A DNA stretch of 33,774 nucleotides from JAWLBW01 sp041687475 (GCA_041687475.1 JAWLBW010000009.1:1-33774), one strand, 5' to 3'; shown: positions 8,871-17,078, numbered from the stretch's first letter. A program made the numbers and translations. Notes: a model not told the origin generated them from the sequence alone.

Positions 8871-9422
8871 ATGCGCAATTGGATGTTGGCGGTCGGTGTG
8901 TTCGGGGCCCTGGTCTGGGGCGGCTGCGGCGAGGAAAAGAAGGAAACGACGGGGCCGCGCGTGGTAAGCGGTTTCAGCTTCGAAATTACGGTCGACCCGT
9001 CGACTCTGGTGCCCGCCGCCGCCGAGGCTATGCGGGTTGCGGCCGACGGCTCACCCGATTCAAATCCGCCCGATACCATTCAGCTCTACACACCCAACGA
9101 CACGCTGGGCTGGCAAGACGGCGTCGAGGCCGACTACTTCTCCTTCGACGTCGACATGACCAACTTCTACCGACGCGAACTCTGCGCCTTGACGGTGGTG
9201 GTCGATGAAATCTCGCCGGAGAACGAGCGCTATTTCGCGCTCGACGACCGGGGCTATCACTATGCCGAAGGCGTAACCGGCGCCGGCGTCTGGTTCTACG
9301 GCGACCTTGAGCCCAAGGGCAAGGAAACGCGTAGGTGGACGATTGCACTCGAGAACCGAGAATCGTTCACCTTGCGGGGCCGGGTTCTGGCCGACGACGA
9401 GGCCTGCGTCGACCAGGAATGA
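8871..9422 (+). CDS. Lipoprotein paralogous to the preceding gene
   Basis: 183 aa from the ATG at 8871, with GGGGGA just upstream; the alternative ATG at 8859 has no such site. The signal MRNWMLAVGVFGALVWGGC ends in a lipobox-like WGGC. The body mirrors the central domain of the upstream lipoprotein: TIQLYTPND beside TMQMYTPPD, FSFDVDMTNFYRRE beside FTFDVELTNFYEQD, VVVDEISPENER beside VLVEVTPDNGR, and a matching GAGVWFYGDLEPKGKETRRW beside HAVWTFGHIKAGETAKRTVK. No calcium repeats. The two genes are 16 bp apart, end in a strong terminator and are surely one operon. I do not know the domain family. Confidence 0.8.
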   Translation: MRNWMLAVGVFGALVWGGCGEEKKETTGPRVVSGFSFEITVDPSTLVPAAAEAMRVAADGSPDSNPPDTIQLYTPNDTLGWQDGVEADYFSFDVDMTNFYRRELCALTVVVDEISPENERYFALDDRGYHYAEGVTGAGVWFYGDLEPKGKETRRWTIALENRESFTLRGRVLADDEACVDQE

Positions 9423-9444
9423 AGGGGCGGCGAATGCGCGAGGC

Positions 9445-9478
9445 GGCCCGGGAACGTTGTTTCCGGGCCGTCTTTTTT
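9445..9478 (+). terminator. Rho-independent terminator after the lipoprotein pair
   Basis: GGCCCGG (9445-9451) pairs with CCGGGCC (9463-9469), extended by an AA/TT pair with one bulged G, and is followed by GTCTTTTTT. It lies 23 bp after the stop of the second lipoprotein. Confidence 0.85.
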
Positions 9479-9535
9479 CGACTCGGGCGGGCGCCTTTTC
9501 TGTCCGCCGTCGAGCCTCCGCGTTAAGATATTCGT

Positions 9536-9961
9536 ATGAATGTAGATTTTCACGTAGCGCCCGAAACGGTGCGGCCGCTTCTCGACAATGAAGCCCGCAT
9601 GCTGCTTCTGTACGATGCGGGCTGTCCGGTCTGCCGAACCAGCGTGCGCTTTCTCGCTTCACGGAAGGGAGCCGAGCGGCTTCGCATGACGCCCCTGCAG
9701 GAACATGGCGTGCTCGAACGCCTCGGTATTTCTCATGAGGCTGCCATGGGGGCGCTGCATGCCGTAACCGTCGATGGGGCCGGCTACGTGGGGGCCGACG
9801 GCGTCATTCGTGCGTTGGCCGTCTTGCCCCGATACCGGTGGGTCGGCGGAATTCTGCGTGTTCCCGGCGCCATGCCCGTCGCCCGCATGGGCTACAACGT
9901 GTTTGCCCGCTTGCGTCCCCGCGACGAATGCGAAAGCGGTGTCTGCAGGAGACACGGCTGA
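9536..9961 (+). CDS. DCC-family (DUF393) thiol-disulfide oxidoreductase-like protein
   Basis: 141 aa. LLLYDAGCPVCRTSVRFLAS (residues about 23-42) is the family hallmark, a CxxC motif set in a thioredoxin-like strand-helix. GYVGADGVIRALAVLPRYRW follows in the usual place. The C-terminus has a second cysteine pair, DECESGVC. Family members are called thiol-disulfide oxidoreductases, but biochemical evidence is thin. The stop TGA overlaps the ATG of the next gene by one base (TGATG at 9959-9963), so translation of the two is coupled. No ribosome site precedes the start; TAAGAT at 9524-9529 lies 6 nt before the ATG, suggesting a leaderless message. Confidence 0.88.
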   Translation: MNVDFHVAPETVRPLLDNEARMLLLYDAGCPVCRTSVRFLASRKGAERLRMTPLQEHGVLERLGISHEAAMGALHAVTVDGAGYVGADGVIRALAVLPRYRWVGGILRVPGAMPVARMGYNVFARLRPRDECESGVCRRHG

Positions 9962-10938
9962 TGTTTCGCTCGGTCAAGGACAGCCCCCACTACCGCGACG
10001 GGGCCTTTCGCAACCTGTACGGTCGAGACGTGCTCATGAAGGGACCCGGCGATATCGCCAGGTGGATGATTTTCGAGCGATGGAACAACCGGGGCCGCAT
10101 TCCCGCCCGCCGCCATCCGGTTCCCACGGTTGAGAACGACGGGGCCGAGCTTCGCCGCGGTGGGCGGCCCTCCTTGACGTGGATCGGCCACGCCTCGTAC
10201 CTCATTCAGGCAGGCGGGCTCAACGTGATAATCGACCCCAACTTTCACGCGCCGCCCTTCATGGTGCGCAATGTCGCGCCCGGTGTTTCGGTCGACGGCC
10301 TTCCGCCGATTGACCTGGTGCTTATCACCCACAATCACCTCGACCACCTCGATCTACGATCGGTGCGCATGGTGCGTCCCCGCCTCGGTTACCGAGTACC
10401 GCTCGGGTTGGGGCCCTGGTTCCACAAGCGCGGCCTGCGGCCCGTGTATGAATACGACTGGTGGGAAAGCGAGCAGGTCGAAGGGGTCGAGCTTGCCTTC
10501 GTGCCCTCGCAGCACTGGTCGAAACGATCGGTGGGCGATACCAACCAGACGCTCTGGGGCGGCTGGGTCGTTACGGGGGGAAGCCTGCGGTTCTACCACA
10601 GCGGCGACACTGCCTGGTTCGACGGCTTCGGCGAAATCGGGCGCCGGTACCCCGGTATCGACTTTGCGATGTTGCCCATCGGCGCCTACGAGCCCCGCTG
10701 GTTCATGCGCGACCAGCACATGAATCCTGAAGAAGCGGGCAGGGCTTTTGTGGAACTGGGGGCCGCGACGTTCGCAGCCATGCACTGGGCCACGTTCCGA
10801 TTGACCGACGAACCCTGGCTCGAACCGCCCGCCAGAATCCGCGCGTTTTTTGCGGAAAACGGCCTGTCGATGGACCGTTTGTGGATTCCGGCCATCGGCG
10901 AGAGTCGGTTTCTAACCGAATGCAAGGATGCAGGATAG
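9961..10938 (+). CDS. Metallo-beta-lactamase-fold hydrolase, NAPE-PLD/UlaG-like
   Basis: 325 aa from the ATG at 9961, which overlaps the upstream stop. Zinc-binding motif LITHNHLDHLDL (HxHxDH) near residue 123, with WIGHASYLIQAGG and IDPNF before it, and FYHSGDTAWFDGF (HSGDT) plus PIGAYEPRWFM downstream. This is the arrangement of N-acyl-phosphatidylethanolamine phospholipase D-like and UlaG-like enzymes. Two zinc ions and hydrolase activity are expected; a phospholipid substrate is plausible but not shown. Coupled to the DCC protein; no recognisable terminator directly after the stop. Confidence 0.9.
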   Translation: MFRSVKDSPHYRDGAFRNLYGRDVLMKGPGDIARWMIFERWNNRGRIPARRHPVPTVENDGAELRRGGRPSLTWIGHASYLIQAGGLNVIIDPNFHAPPFMVRNVAPGVSVDGLPPIDLVLITHNHLDHLDLRSVRMVRPRLGYRVPLGLGPWFHKRGLRPVYEYDWWESEQVEGVELAFVPSQHWSKRSVGDTNQTLWGGWVVTGGSLRFYHSGDTAWFDGFGEIGRRYPGIDFAMLPIGAYEPRWFMRDQHMNPEEAGRAFVELGAATFAAMHWATFRLTDEPWLEPPARIRAFFAENGLSMDRLWIPAIGESRFLTECKDAG

Positions 10939-11266
10939 GTGGCCTGTGGCCGGAAGGCGACCGTGCCGTGCTGTCGTGCGCCACGGGCGGGGATACACTG
11001 AGGCGCAGAGACGCCGAGGGAGCATGCACGTGACCAGCCGGCTTGCGACTATCCGGCGACGGGGTTACCTGATTCGAGCACCGAAGGTGCGAGCCATCCA
11101 CGTACCCTGCGCTCCTGTCATTCCGCCCGGCGTGCAGCGCAGGGCGGAATCTGCACCCGGTATCTGGTCATGTACCGGATAGTTGTGCAGCACATCGGTG
11201 CTGTCCTTATTCCGCCGCCCGCCGCCCGCCGTCCGACGACTACCGTGCAACCGTGCAGCCGACATG
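10939..11266. repeat. Gene-free stretch with octamer repeat, overlapping stem-loops and heptamer array
   Basis: 328 bp without a supportable gene. In order: an octamer-period tract GAGGCGCA-GAGACGCC-GAGGGAGC (11000-11023); a GCACC-gaa-GGTGC hairpin; two interleaved inverted repeats at 11105-11150; a CAGCAC/GTGCTG hairpin (11188-11203); and a heptamer tract beginning CCGCCGC-CCGCCGC-CCGCCGT (11212-11232). The last two items are repeated on the other side of the next ORF. Confidence 0.7.
11188..11262. repeat. Direct repeat, right-hand partner of 11879-11942
   Basis: Begins with the hairpin CAGCAC-atcg-GTGCTG, continues TCCTTATTCCGCCG, then heptamers CCGCCGC, CCGCCGC, CCGCCGT, CCGACGA, CTACCGT, and ends ACCGTGCAGC. 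The same order is seen at 11879-11942. Confidence 0.75.
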
Positions 11267-11929
11267 TTACTCGTCCGGCCGATTATGATTAATAACCATT
11301 GGGCCGCCTCTGTCGACGGCGATACGAACCCGGGCTTCCTCCCGAAGTGTTCGGAAGGCCTGGAGAGCCGACTCGGGGTCTTTCACTTGCGTGGCGTTGA
11401 GCGCCAGAATGACGTCGCCGTTCTCCAGGCCTGTCAGCTCATAGACAGACCCAGGATTGATCGCGAAAATTTCGTAGCCGAGTAACCGCCTTCCGGCAAG
11501 AACCGGAACAAGCCGGGCCTGGGAATCGGCCGCTCTCCAACCCAGGCAGGCGAATGGCTTGCTGCTGTCGTCGCAGGGTTGTTTCTTTCCGAGCGAAGCA
11601 GGGCGGCCACCCGCGGCCACGACCACTCTGCCACTCGCATATCCCGGAAGCAGACCATTTATACAGGCCATTTCCGCCCATCGGAAGTCTGACCAATCGG
11701 CGGGAAGAACAAGGCCGTCGGCTGCGACCCTGTAGACGCGAATACCTTTCGGGAACGGAGATTGGGCGCTGAATCTATCCCGACAGCGCTGGATTTCCGC
11801 AGCGGCGTGGCTTTGAACGGCGGGTATCGGAAGGTGTACGGCCACACGAACGGGCGGCTCGGCCCGTGAAAGGACCGTCAGCACACCGTGCTGTCCTAAA
11901 TCCGCCGTCAGCCGTCCGCCGTCTATCAA
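11267..11929 (-). CDS. PDZ/GspC-like C-terminal domain protein, start uncertain
   Basis: Up to 220 aa. The last ~80 residues read like the PDZ-type domain of general secretion protein C: LVPVLAGRRLLGYEIFAI, then GSVYELTGLENGDVILALNA and ESALQAFRTLREEARVRIAV. The upstream part is not recognisable, and no transmembrane anchor or signal peptide is visible, unlike real GspC, and no other type II secretion gene is near. The farthest start is a TTG at 11929 that lies inside a repeat, so the true start is probably further in (a GTG at 11845 is possible) or the 5' end has been lost. A pair of ~70-bp direct repeats brackets the ORF. Likely an isolated or truncated gene. Confidence 0.5.
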   Translation of the reverse strand: MIDGGRLTADLGQHGVLTVLSRAEPPVRVAVHLPIPAVQSHAAAEIQRCRDRFSAQSPFPKGIRVYRVAADGLVLPADWSDFRWAEMACINGLLPGYASGRVVVAAGGRPASLGKKQPCDDSSKPFACLGWRAADSQARLVPVLAGRRLLGYEIFAINPGSVYELTGLENGDVILALNATQVKDPESALQAFRTLREEARVRIAVDRGGPMVINHNRPDE

Positions 11930-11942
11930 TCAACCGTGCAGC
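11879..11942. repeat. Direct repeat, left partner upstream of the PDZ ORF
   Basis: Begins CAGCAC-acc-GTGCTG, continues TCCTAAATCCGCCG, then heptamers CCGCCGT, CAGCCGT, CCGCCGT, CTATCAA, and ends ACCGTGCAGC. Same orientation as 11188-11262. The hairpin arms are identical in both copies while the loop differs. Confidence 0.75.
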
Positions 11943-11947
11943 AAAAG

Positions 11948-11972
11948 AAAAGCCCCCTTCCGGGGGCTTTTT
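11948..11972 (-). terminator. Rho-independent terminator of the hydroxyacyl-CoA dehydrogenase gene
   Basis: AAAAGCCCCC (11948-11957) pairs with GGGGGCTTTT (11962-11971) around a 4-nt loop. On the minus strand it is followed by CTTTTCTTTT and lies 6 bp past the stop of the gene at 11978. Its symmetry also allows termination of plus-strand transcripts. Confidence 0.88.
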
Positions 11973-11977
11973 CAGGT

Positions 11978-12892
11978 TCAGACCGTTTCGGCCTTCGGCT
12001 TGTCGCCGCGAACAAGCCAGTCGTTCGCAACCGGCGGGTTCTGGCTGTAGTCGTAGAAGCCCATGCCGCTCTTCTTGCCGAGAAAGCCCGAGAGAAGCAT
12101 GCGCTTCAGCAGCGGGGGCGCCTTGAACTGGCTGCCGCCGAACTCGCCGTCGAGGTTTTCGGCCATGGCCAGCACCACGTCAAGGCCGATGAGGTCGGCC
12201 AGGGCCAGCGAGCCCATGGGGTGACCGAGACCCAGGCGAACCGAGGTGTCGATATCGTTGATGGTGGCGACACCCTGCTCGAAGGCACGGATGGCTTCGA
12301 CCAGCTGCGGAACCAGCAGGCGGTTCACGACGTAACCCGGCTGGTCGGCGACCATGACGGGGGTCTTGCCCAGCTTTTCGACGTATTCACGCAGGTCGTT
12401 CTGCATGGCCTGAGCGGCGCCCAGGGGCAGAATGATTTCGACCAGCTTCATCGCCGGAACAGGGTTGAAGAAGTGTACGCCGGCGAAACGTTCCATGCGC
12501 TTCGTGGCCGAACGCAGCTCGGCAATGCACAGGGTGCTGGTGTTCGAGCTGAGAATGGTCTCGGGCTTACAGATGCCGTCGAGCTTGGCGAAAAGTTCCT
12601 GCTTGGCGGCAACGTCTTCGATGATCGATTCGATAACCAGATCGCAGTCGGCGAGATCTTCGAGATTGGCCGTCGCCTGCACGCGCGCCATGATCTCGTT
12701 CTTCTCTTCCTCGGTCATCTTGCCTTTTTTCACGTCGCGGTCGAAGCCCTTTTCGACGCGCTTGCGAACTTCTTCGGACGGACCGGCGGTAAGGCGGGCA
12801 ACGACAACGTTGAAACCGGCCTTGGCCGAGACCTGCGCGATGCCGGCGCCCATGGTGCCGCTTCCGACGATCCCGATTTTCTGAATGGCCAT
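11978..12892 (-). CDS. 3-hydroxybutyryl-CoA / 3-hydroxyacyl-CoA dehydrogenase
   Basis: 304 aa from the ATG at 12892, which has a good AAGGAG ribosome site. NAD(H)-dependent interconversion of 3-hydroxyacyl-CoA and acetoacyl-CoA, used in beta-oxidation or butyrate/PHB metabolism. N-terminal Rossmann motif GIVGSGTMGAGIAQV (residues 6-20); VIESIIEDVAAKQ; catalytic serine region SSNTSTLCI; catalytic histidine region FAGVHFFNPVPAMKLVEII; and DQPGYVVNRLLVP with the conserved Asn. The C-terminal dimerisation domain is complete (GLGHPMGSLALADLIGLDV, KSGMGFYDY). About 20 residues longer than typical single-domain members. Upstream malic enzyme is 130 bp away in the same direction, so linkage is possible. 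Confidence 0.94.
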   Translation of the reverse strand: MAIQKIGIVGSGTMGAGIAQVSAKAGFNVVVARLTAGPSEEVRKRVEKGFDRDVKKGKMTEEEKNEIMARVQATANLEDLADCDLVIESIIEDVAAKQELFAKLDGICKPETILSSNTSTLCIAELRSATKRMERFAGVHFFNPVPAMKLVEIILPLGAAQAMQNDLREYVEKLGKTPVMVADQPGYVVNRLLVPQLVEAIRAFEQGVATINDIDTSVRLGLGHPMGSLALADLIGLDVVLAMAENLDGEFGGSQFKAPPLLKRMLLSGFLGKKSGMGFYDYSQNPPVANDWLVRGDKPKAETV

Positions 12893-13024
12893 GATACTTG
12901 CTCCTTTTTCACTCTTCCGGGCGAATTTCGCCCGTCTCTGTTCGTGGAGACTCGGCGCGCACCGCCCGCACGGTGGGGTACCATGCGGGGCCTGCGCCGG
13001 CCGCCGGTTCATTACTCGGTATGG

Positions 13025-14377
13025 TTACACATCGGGAACGGCGCGAACCGCCCCCGACTCAAAGGCCGCCCGTTCGACGGCGCTCGATACTGCCTGGTGC
13101 ACTTCGAGGTTCAGCAACTGCGGAACCAGTTCCTGGCGATCGCCGTTGGCAAAGCCGGCAATGGTCTGCGCAGCGGCAATCTTCATGCGATTGTTGATGG
13201 TGCGGGCCCGGGCCGCCAGGGCGCCCTTGAACAGTCCGGGAAAGGCCAGGGCGTTATTCACGCCGCGACCGTCGGCCGCGAAAGCCGCGCCCGCATTGAC
13301 CGCGTCTTCGGGCTTGATTTCGGGGTCGGGGTTCGACAGGGCGAGAATGATCTGCCGTTTCCGCACCATCTCGGGCTTGATGAGGTTGGGCACGCCCGTG
13401 GTCGCCACCACGACGGAGGCGTTTTCCATGAGGCCCTTCAAATCGGTCGGCTCACCGCCGATATCGGCCAGGCGCTGCCGCGCGCTTTCGTTCAGGTCGG
13501 TGCCGAGCAGGCGCTTGCATCCGTACGACTTGAGCAGGCGGGCGATGCCCGTGCCGGCGGCGCCCAGACCGATGATGCCGACGGCTTCGTTCTTCAGCTG
13601 CACACCTGCGTACTTGGTCGCGTTCAGCAGCGCGGCCAGGGTTACCGTGGCGGTGCCGTGCTGATCGTCATGCATGACCGGCTTATCGAGCCGTTCGATG
13701 AGCCGGCGTTCGATTTCGAAGCACTCGGGGGCGCCGAAATCTTCGAGCTTGATGGCGCCGAAGGAGTCGGCGATGCGCACGATGGTCTCGACGCAGGTGT
13801 CAGGGTCCTTCGCGTCGAGCAGAATGGGAATGCCGCTGATGCCCACCAGGTGCGAGAACAGAACGGCCTTGCCTTCCATCACCGGCATGCCGGCGAGCGG
13901 GCCGATATCGCCCAGACCCAGAATGGCCGTGCCGTTGGTAATGATGGCGACGCTGTTCGATAGGTAAGTATAGTTGTAGGCCTCTTCAGGGTGGGCCTGA
14001 ATGGTGCGGCAGACGGCGGCAACGCCCGGCGTGTAAATGCGGCGCAGGTCCGACGGCTGCTTGATGGCGATGCGGCTGCGCATTTCAATCTTGCCGCCCC
14101 GGTGCAGGTCGAGCACGGTGTCGGTCACATTGTCGATCTGCACGCCCTCGATCTGTCCGATGGCATGGAGAATTTCTTCCATGTGATCTTCGGAGCGAAC
14201 AAAAATCTCGATTTCGCGCAGGTTGGTGGTGGCCGCGCGCTTGATGAGGCGAATGTCGCCCAGGTTGCCGCCGAGCGAGCCGATGGTTGCGGTAACGCGC
14301 CCCAGATAACCGGGGGCGTCGGTGATGTACAGCCGGAGATTCTTCGTCAGGCTGTCGGTAAATTTTTCGAATTGCAT
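13025..14377 (-). CDS. Malic enzyme (oxaloacetate-decarboxylating) with N-terminal ACT domain
   Basis: 450 aa. Converts malate to pyruvate and CO2 with NAD or NADP. Residues about 13-90 form an ACT domain (LRLYITDAPGYLGRVTATIG, LREIEIFVRSEDHMEEIL), which in other enzymes binds amino acids or related effectors. The catalytic part follows: DLRRIYTPGVAAVCR, NGTAILGLGDIGPLAGMPVM, KLEDFGAPECFEIERRL with metal-binding acids, HDDQHGTATVTLAALLNA, and the cofactor motif GLGAAGTGIARLL. No phosphotransacetylase domain is attached, unlike MaeB. The start lies 10 bp after the reductase gene stop, so the two are cotranscribed from a promoter upstream of that gene. Cofactor preference cannot be read with certainty. 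Confidence 0.95.
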   Translation of the reverse strand: MQFEKFTDSLTKNLRLYITDAPGYLGRVTATIGSLGGNLGDIRLIKRAATTNLREIEIFVRSEDHMEEILHAIGQIEGVQIDNVTDTVLDLHRGGKIEMRSRIAIKQPSDLRRIYTPGVAAVCRTIQAHPEEAYNYTYLSNSVAIITNGTAILGLGDIGPLAGMPVMEGKAVLFSHLVGISGIPILLDAKDPDTCVETIVRIADSFGAIKLEDFGAPECFEIERRLIERLDKPVMHDDQHGTATVTLAALLNATKYAGVQLKNEAVGIIGLGAAGTGIARLLKSYGCKRLLGTDLNESARQRLADIGGEPTDLKGLMENASVVVATTGVPNLIKPEMVRKRQIILALSNPDPEIKPEDAVNAGAAFAADGRGVNNALAFPGLFKGALAARARTINNRMKIAAAQTIAGFANGDRQELVPQLLNLEVHQAVSSAVERAAFESGAVRAVPDV

Positions 14378-14387
14378 AGATTGGGGT

Positions 14388-15362
14388 TTACATGTTGCTC
14401 GAGTGGCCTGGAAACACCGACTTCTGGGGGTCCAGGTATACAGCCAGATTGTTGACGGCGGTGGCTGCTTCGCCGAAGCCTACGGCAATGAGTTTGGCCT
14501 TGCCCTCGAACCATGCGCAATCGCCCACGGCGTAAATGCCGGGAAGGTTCGTTTCACATCGCTGGTTGATGACGACCTGATTCTTGTTGAGGCTCAGTCC
14601 CCAACCCGCCATGGGGCCAGCGTCGCTGACGAACCCCAGAAAGGCAAGTACCGCATCGACCTTCAGGGTCAGATCTTCTTCGGCCGCTCCACGGGCGAGA
14701 ACGACCTCGTCAATGTCTTCGGCGCCACGCGCCGCCTTGACCTGCCCGGGGGCGATGACCTCGCACTTGCGGTACATTTCGTCGACGCTGGTCTCGTGGG
14801 CGCGAAAGGCCGGTCGCCGGTGGGCCACGTATACCTTTTCGGCCATGGGCGCCAGGTGCAGGGCCCAGTCTACGGCCGAGTCGCCGCCGCCCACGATGAG
14901 CACGCGCTTACCTGCATACCGCTGGGGATCTTTCATGACGAAGTCGAGGCCGCGGCCTTCCCAGGCATCGACGTCGGGGCGCATGAACCGCCGGGGCGTA
15001 AACAGACCGATACCGCTGGCGATGATGATGGCGCGGGTCTCGTGTACTTCGCGATCGGTGCCGATGCGCCAGGCTCCGTCGTCGAGCCGTTCCAGCGTCT
15101 GCGCCTTCTGCCCGAGCGAGAGGGTCGGTTGAAAGCGCGCCATCTGCAGGCGCAGCTGTTCGACCAGGTTCTTGCCCGGTACTTCGGGAAAACCGGCCAC
15201 GTCGTAAATGGCTTTATCGGGGTAAAGAGCCGTGATCTGGCCGCCCACTTCCTCGAGCGAGTCGAGAAGCTTTGTGCGTAACTTGCGGAAGCCGGCGTAG
15301 TAAGCGGCGAACATGCCGACGGGGCCAGCTCCCAGTATGGTCACGTCGAATCGTTCGGCCAT
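14388..15362 (-). CDS. Ferredoxin/flavodoxin-NADP reductase, thioredoxin reductase-like type
   Basis: 324 aa. FAD motif ILGAGPVGMFAAYYAGFR near the N-terminus; GGQITALYPDKAIYDVAGFP; NADPH-fold motif VGGGDSAVDWALHLA; and C-terminal IYAVGDCAWFEGKAKLIAVG. It lacks the CxxC pair of true thioredoxin reductases, which is the mark of the YumC-type ferredoxin-NADP reductases. These move electrons between NADPH and ferredoxin or flavodoxin. It is the first gene of a pair with malic enzyme, which would supply NAD(P)H. A good promoter lies 117-145 bp upstream on the minus strand. Confidence 0.93.
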   Translation of the reverse strand: MAERFDVTILGAGPVGMFAAYYAGFRKLRTKLLDSLEEVGGQITALYPDKAIYDVAGFPEVPGKNLVEQLRLQMARFQPTLSLGQKAQTLERLDDGAWRIGTDREVHETRAIIIASGIGLFTPRRFMRPDVDAWEGRGLDFVMKDPQRYAGKRVLIVGGGDSAVDWALHLAPMAEKVYVAHRRPAFRAHETSVDEMYRKCEVIAPGQVKAARGAEDIDEVVLARGAAEEDLTLKVDAVLAFLGFVSDAGPMAGWGLSLNKNQVVINQRCETNLPGIYAVGDCAWFEGKAKLIAVGFGEAATAVNNLAVYLDPQKSVFPGHSSNM

Positions 15363-15478
15363 GATTCAAGCGGCGTTGAAGCAGCCAGGGCCCCCGACGG
15401 CCCCGCATGCCGATGCCGGGAAATGGGTGTGTGGCCGGTTGGAGACGCCCGTTTTCGGTGGTCTCGCCGGAAAGCTTT

Positions 15479-15507
15479 ATCGTATCGAACCCGGTAAGGG
15501 TGGTCAA
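15479..15507 (-). promoter_or_regulatory. Sigma70-type promoter for the reductase-malic enzyme operon
   Basis: On the minus strand TTGACC (15502-15507) and TACGAT (15479-15484) are separated by 17 bp. It leaves a leader of roughly 110 nt before the ATG at 15362. Confidence 0.6.
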
Positions 15508-15535
15508 GGTACCGGAGGGGCGGCGGGGCGCCCTT

Positions 15536-16903
15536 TCAGACTTGCGAACGCGGCAGCCGCGCTCCCTTGTGGTCATACGGTACGGCCCGGAGGCTCTGTG
15601 CGCCCATGGCAAGCGCGCCGGTCGTCAGAATCCACAGCGCGGGCCCCCCGAGATGCAGCGGAAAGTCGATGAGCATGTGTACGCCGAGCGCGCACGTACC
15701 GGCCACCATGAAGGGCCGGGCGCGGCTGTTCGTTCGCCGCCTCAACGCCGTACGCATGCGCCGGGCAATCACGAATACGGCGGCCCCGGCCAGCCCCGCG
15801 CCCACAAAGCCCCCTTCGACCAGGGCGTGCAGGTATTCGTTTTCAAGGGCGGTGTAGGTCACGGCCGCGTAGCGCGAGGCATAAGCCGGATACAGGGCTT
15901 CGAACGTGCCATACCCCGGCCCGAAGAGCGGAAAACGGGGAACGATGCCCGCGAGCGAGTCGGCCCAGATATGCACCCGGCCGTTCAAGCCGTGATCCTG
16001 GCGCACCGTTCCCAACTCGCCGATCACGTCGGTCCAGCCGACCCACGCCACAAAGGCGGTGAGCGCCACGCCGAAGTACAGCGGGCCCAGCCGCATCCAT
16101 ACCGGTCGCTTATCGCCCTCGGTGGCTCGCAGGCTGGTCAGCCATACTGCCAGCACGAGGGCGAAGACCAGCACGCCGATGCCCCCGCGCGACAGACTGA
16201 GCACGGCTCCGCCCGCAGCGAGAACGGCGGCGCCGCCCCAGAGCGGTCGTTTCTGTGCATCGGCCGTGGCGGTCATGGCCAGGCATGCCATGGTGCCGAG
16301 GGTGAGCAGCCCCGCCGCATTGTTCGGGTTCACGAAAGCGCTGAAGAAACCGTCGCGGGGCTTGTCGATCCAGAAAATCGCCTGTGCATTCGTGAAGCGC
16401 TGCAACAACCCCAGCAACCCGAGCCCTGCACCGGAGAGGGCCATGGTGGCCAGCACCGACCGCGCGGTTTCCCGGTTACCCGCCGCTTCTCGGGCAATCG
16501 CGTACCAGGCGGCCAGGGCGGCGATCCAGAGAATTCCCCCCAGGGTAAGATGCGGAGCAAGCGAAATGGGCCGCCAGACCGGCGGCTCGATACCCATTGC
16601 CTCGAGCGACTCGATGGCCCAATAACCGGTGCCCGGCGAAACGAGCGCCAATATGCTGTGGGGAAGAGGAATCAGCTGCAGTCCGCCCAGAGCAATTGCC
16701 CCTGCGGCAATGACGAGCAAAGGGTCGTGAAGATGGCGCCAGTTTCCCTGCTTCCTGGCCGTGTCCATTCCCCACCACAGGAAAAGGGCGTAGGCCGATG
16801 TCTGAAAGAGTGCCACCGGCAGGGCGTGAACGGTGCCGTAGGCAAGTGGTGCGAGCACGATGGCTGCCTGAAGCATGTATGCGCGAAGACGGGCCGACCC
16901 CAT
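15536..16903 (-). CDS. O-antigen ligase / Wzy-like polytopic membrane protein
   Basis: 455 aa with about ten to twelve hydrophobic segments from residue 10 to 440. FFSAFVNPNNAAGLLTLGTMA followed by VLSLSRGGIGVLVFALVLAV is the usual O-antigen ligase/polymerase core. The large periplasmic loop near residues 280-345 contains GRVHIWADSLAGIVPRFPLF and GPGYGTFEALYP, then ALENEYLHALVEGGFVGAGL, the conserved C-terminal pattern. Proteins of this class join glycans to lipid A or to polyprenyl carriers, or glycosylate pilins. No glycosyltransferase genes are nearby, so the acceptor is unknown. No clear ribosome site; TATGAT (16910-16915) lies 6 nt before the ATG. Confidence 0.88.
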   Translation of the reverse strand: MGSARLRAYMLQAAIVLAPLAYGTVHALPVALFQTSAYALFLWWGMDTARKQGNWRHLHDPLLVIAAGAIALGGLQLIPLPHSILALVSPGTGYWAIESLEAMGIEPPVWRPISLAPHLTLGGILWIAALAAWYAIAREAAGNRETARSVLATMALSGAGLGLLGLLQRFTNAQAIFWIDKPRDGFFSAFVNPNNAAGLLTLGTMACLAMTATADAQKRPLWGGAAVLAAGGAVLSLSRGGIGVLVFALVLAVWLTSLRATEGDKRPVWMRLGPLYFGVALTAFVAWVGWTDVIGELGTVRQDHGLNGRVHIWADSLAGIVPRFPLFGPGYGTFEALYPAYASRYAAVTYTALENEYLHALVEGGFVGAGLAGAAVFVIARRMRTALRRRTNSRARPFMVAGTCALGVHMLIDFPLHLGGPALWILTTGALAMGAQSLRAVPYDHKGARLPRSQV

Positions 16904-17044
16904 ATCACCATCATAAGGCCGTCTTCCTGCCCGCGGAAGGACCTCCGGCCCCGGAGTCTCGCGCCCAAACCACTGAGAAGCGCAGTTCGCGATCGAGCCG
17001 ATGGGGGTAGAGGAGGCCGCTTTCCAGCTGAGTTTTCTTTTTGG

Positions 17045-17072
17045 GGATTGAGGATTATGGATTGAGGATAGT
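17045..17072. repeat. Heptamer array GGATTGA-type
   Basis: GGATTGA, GGATTAT, GGATTGA, GGATAGT in direct succession from 17045. It abuts a GTGGAGC-gtca-GCTCCAC hairpin (17071-17088) whose loop contains the stop codon of the methyltransferase gene. Confidence 0.8.
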
Positions 17073-17078
17073 GGAGCG

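Noticed and set aside
11188..11942. Integron attC pair or insertion sequence around the PDZ ORF
   Set aside because: No integrase, no transposase, no attC core sites (RYYYAAC) and no target duplication were seen; only the direct repeats are supported.
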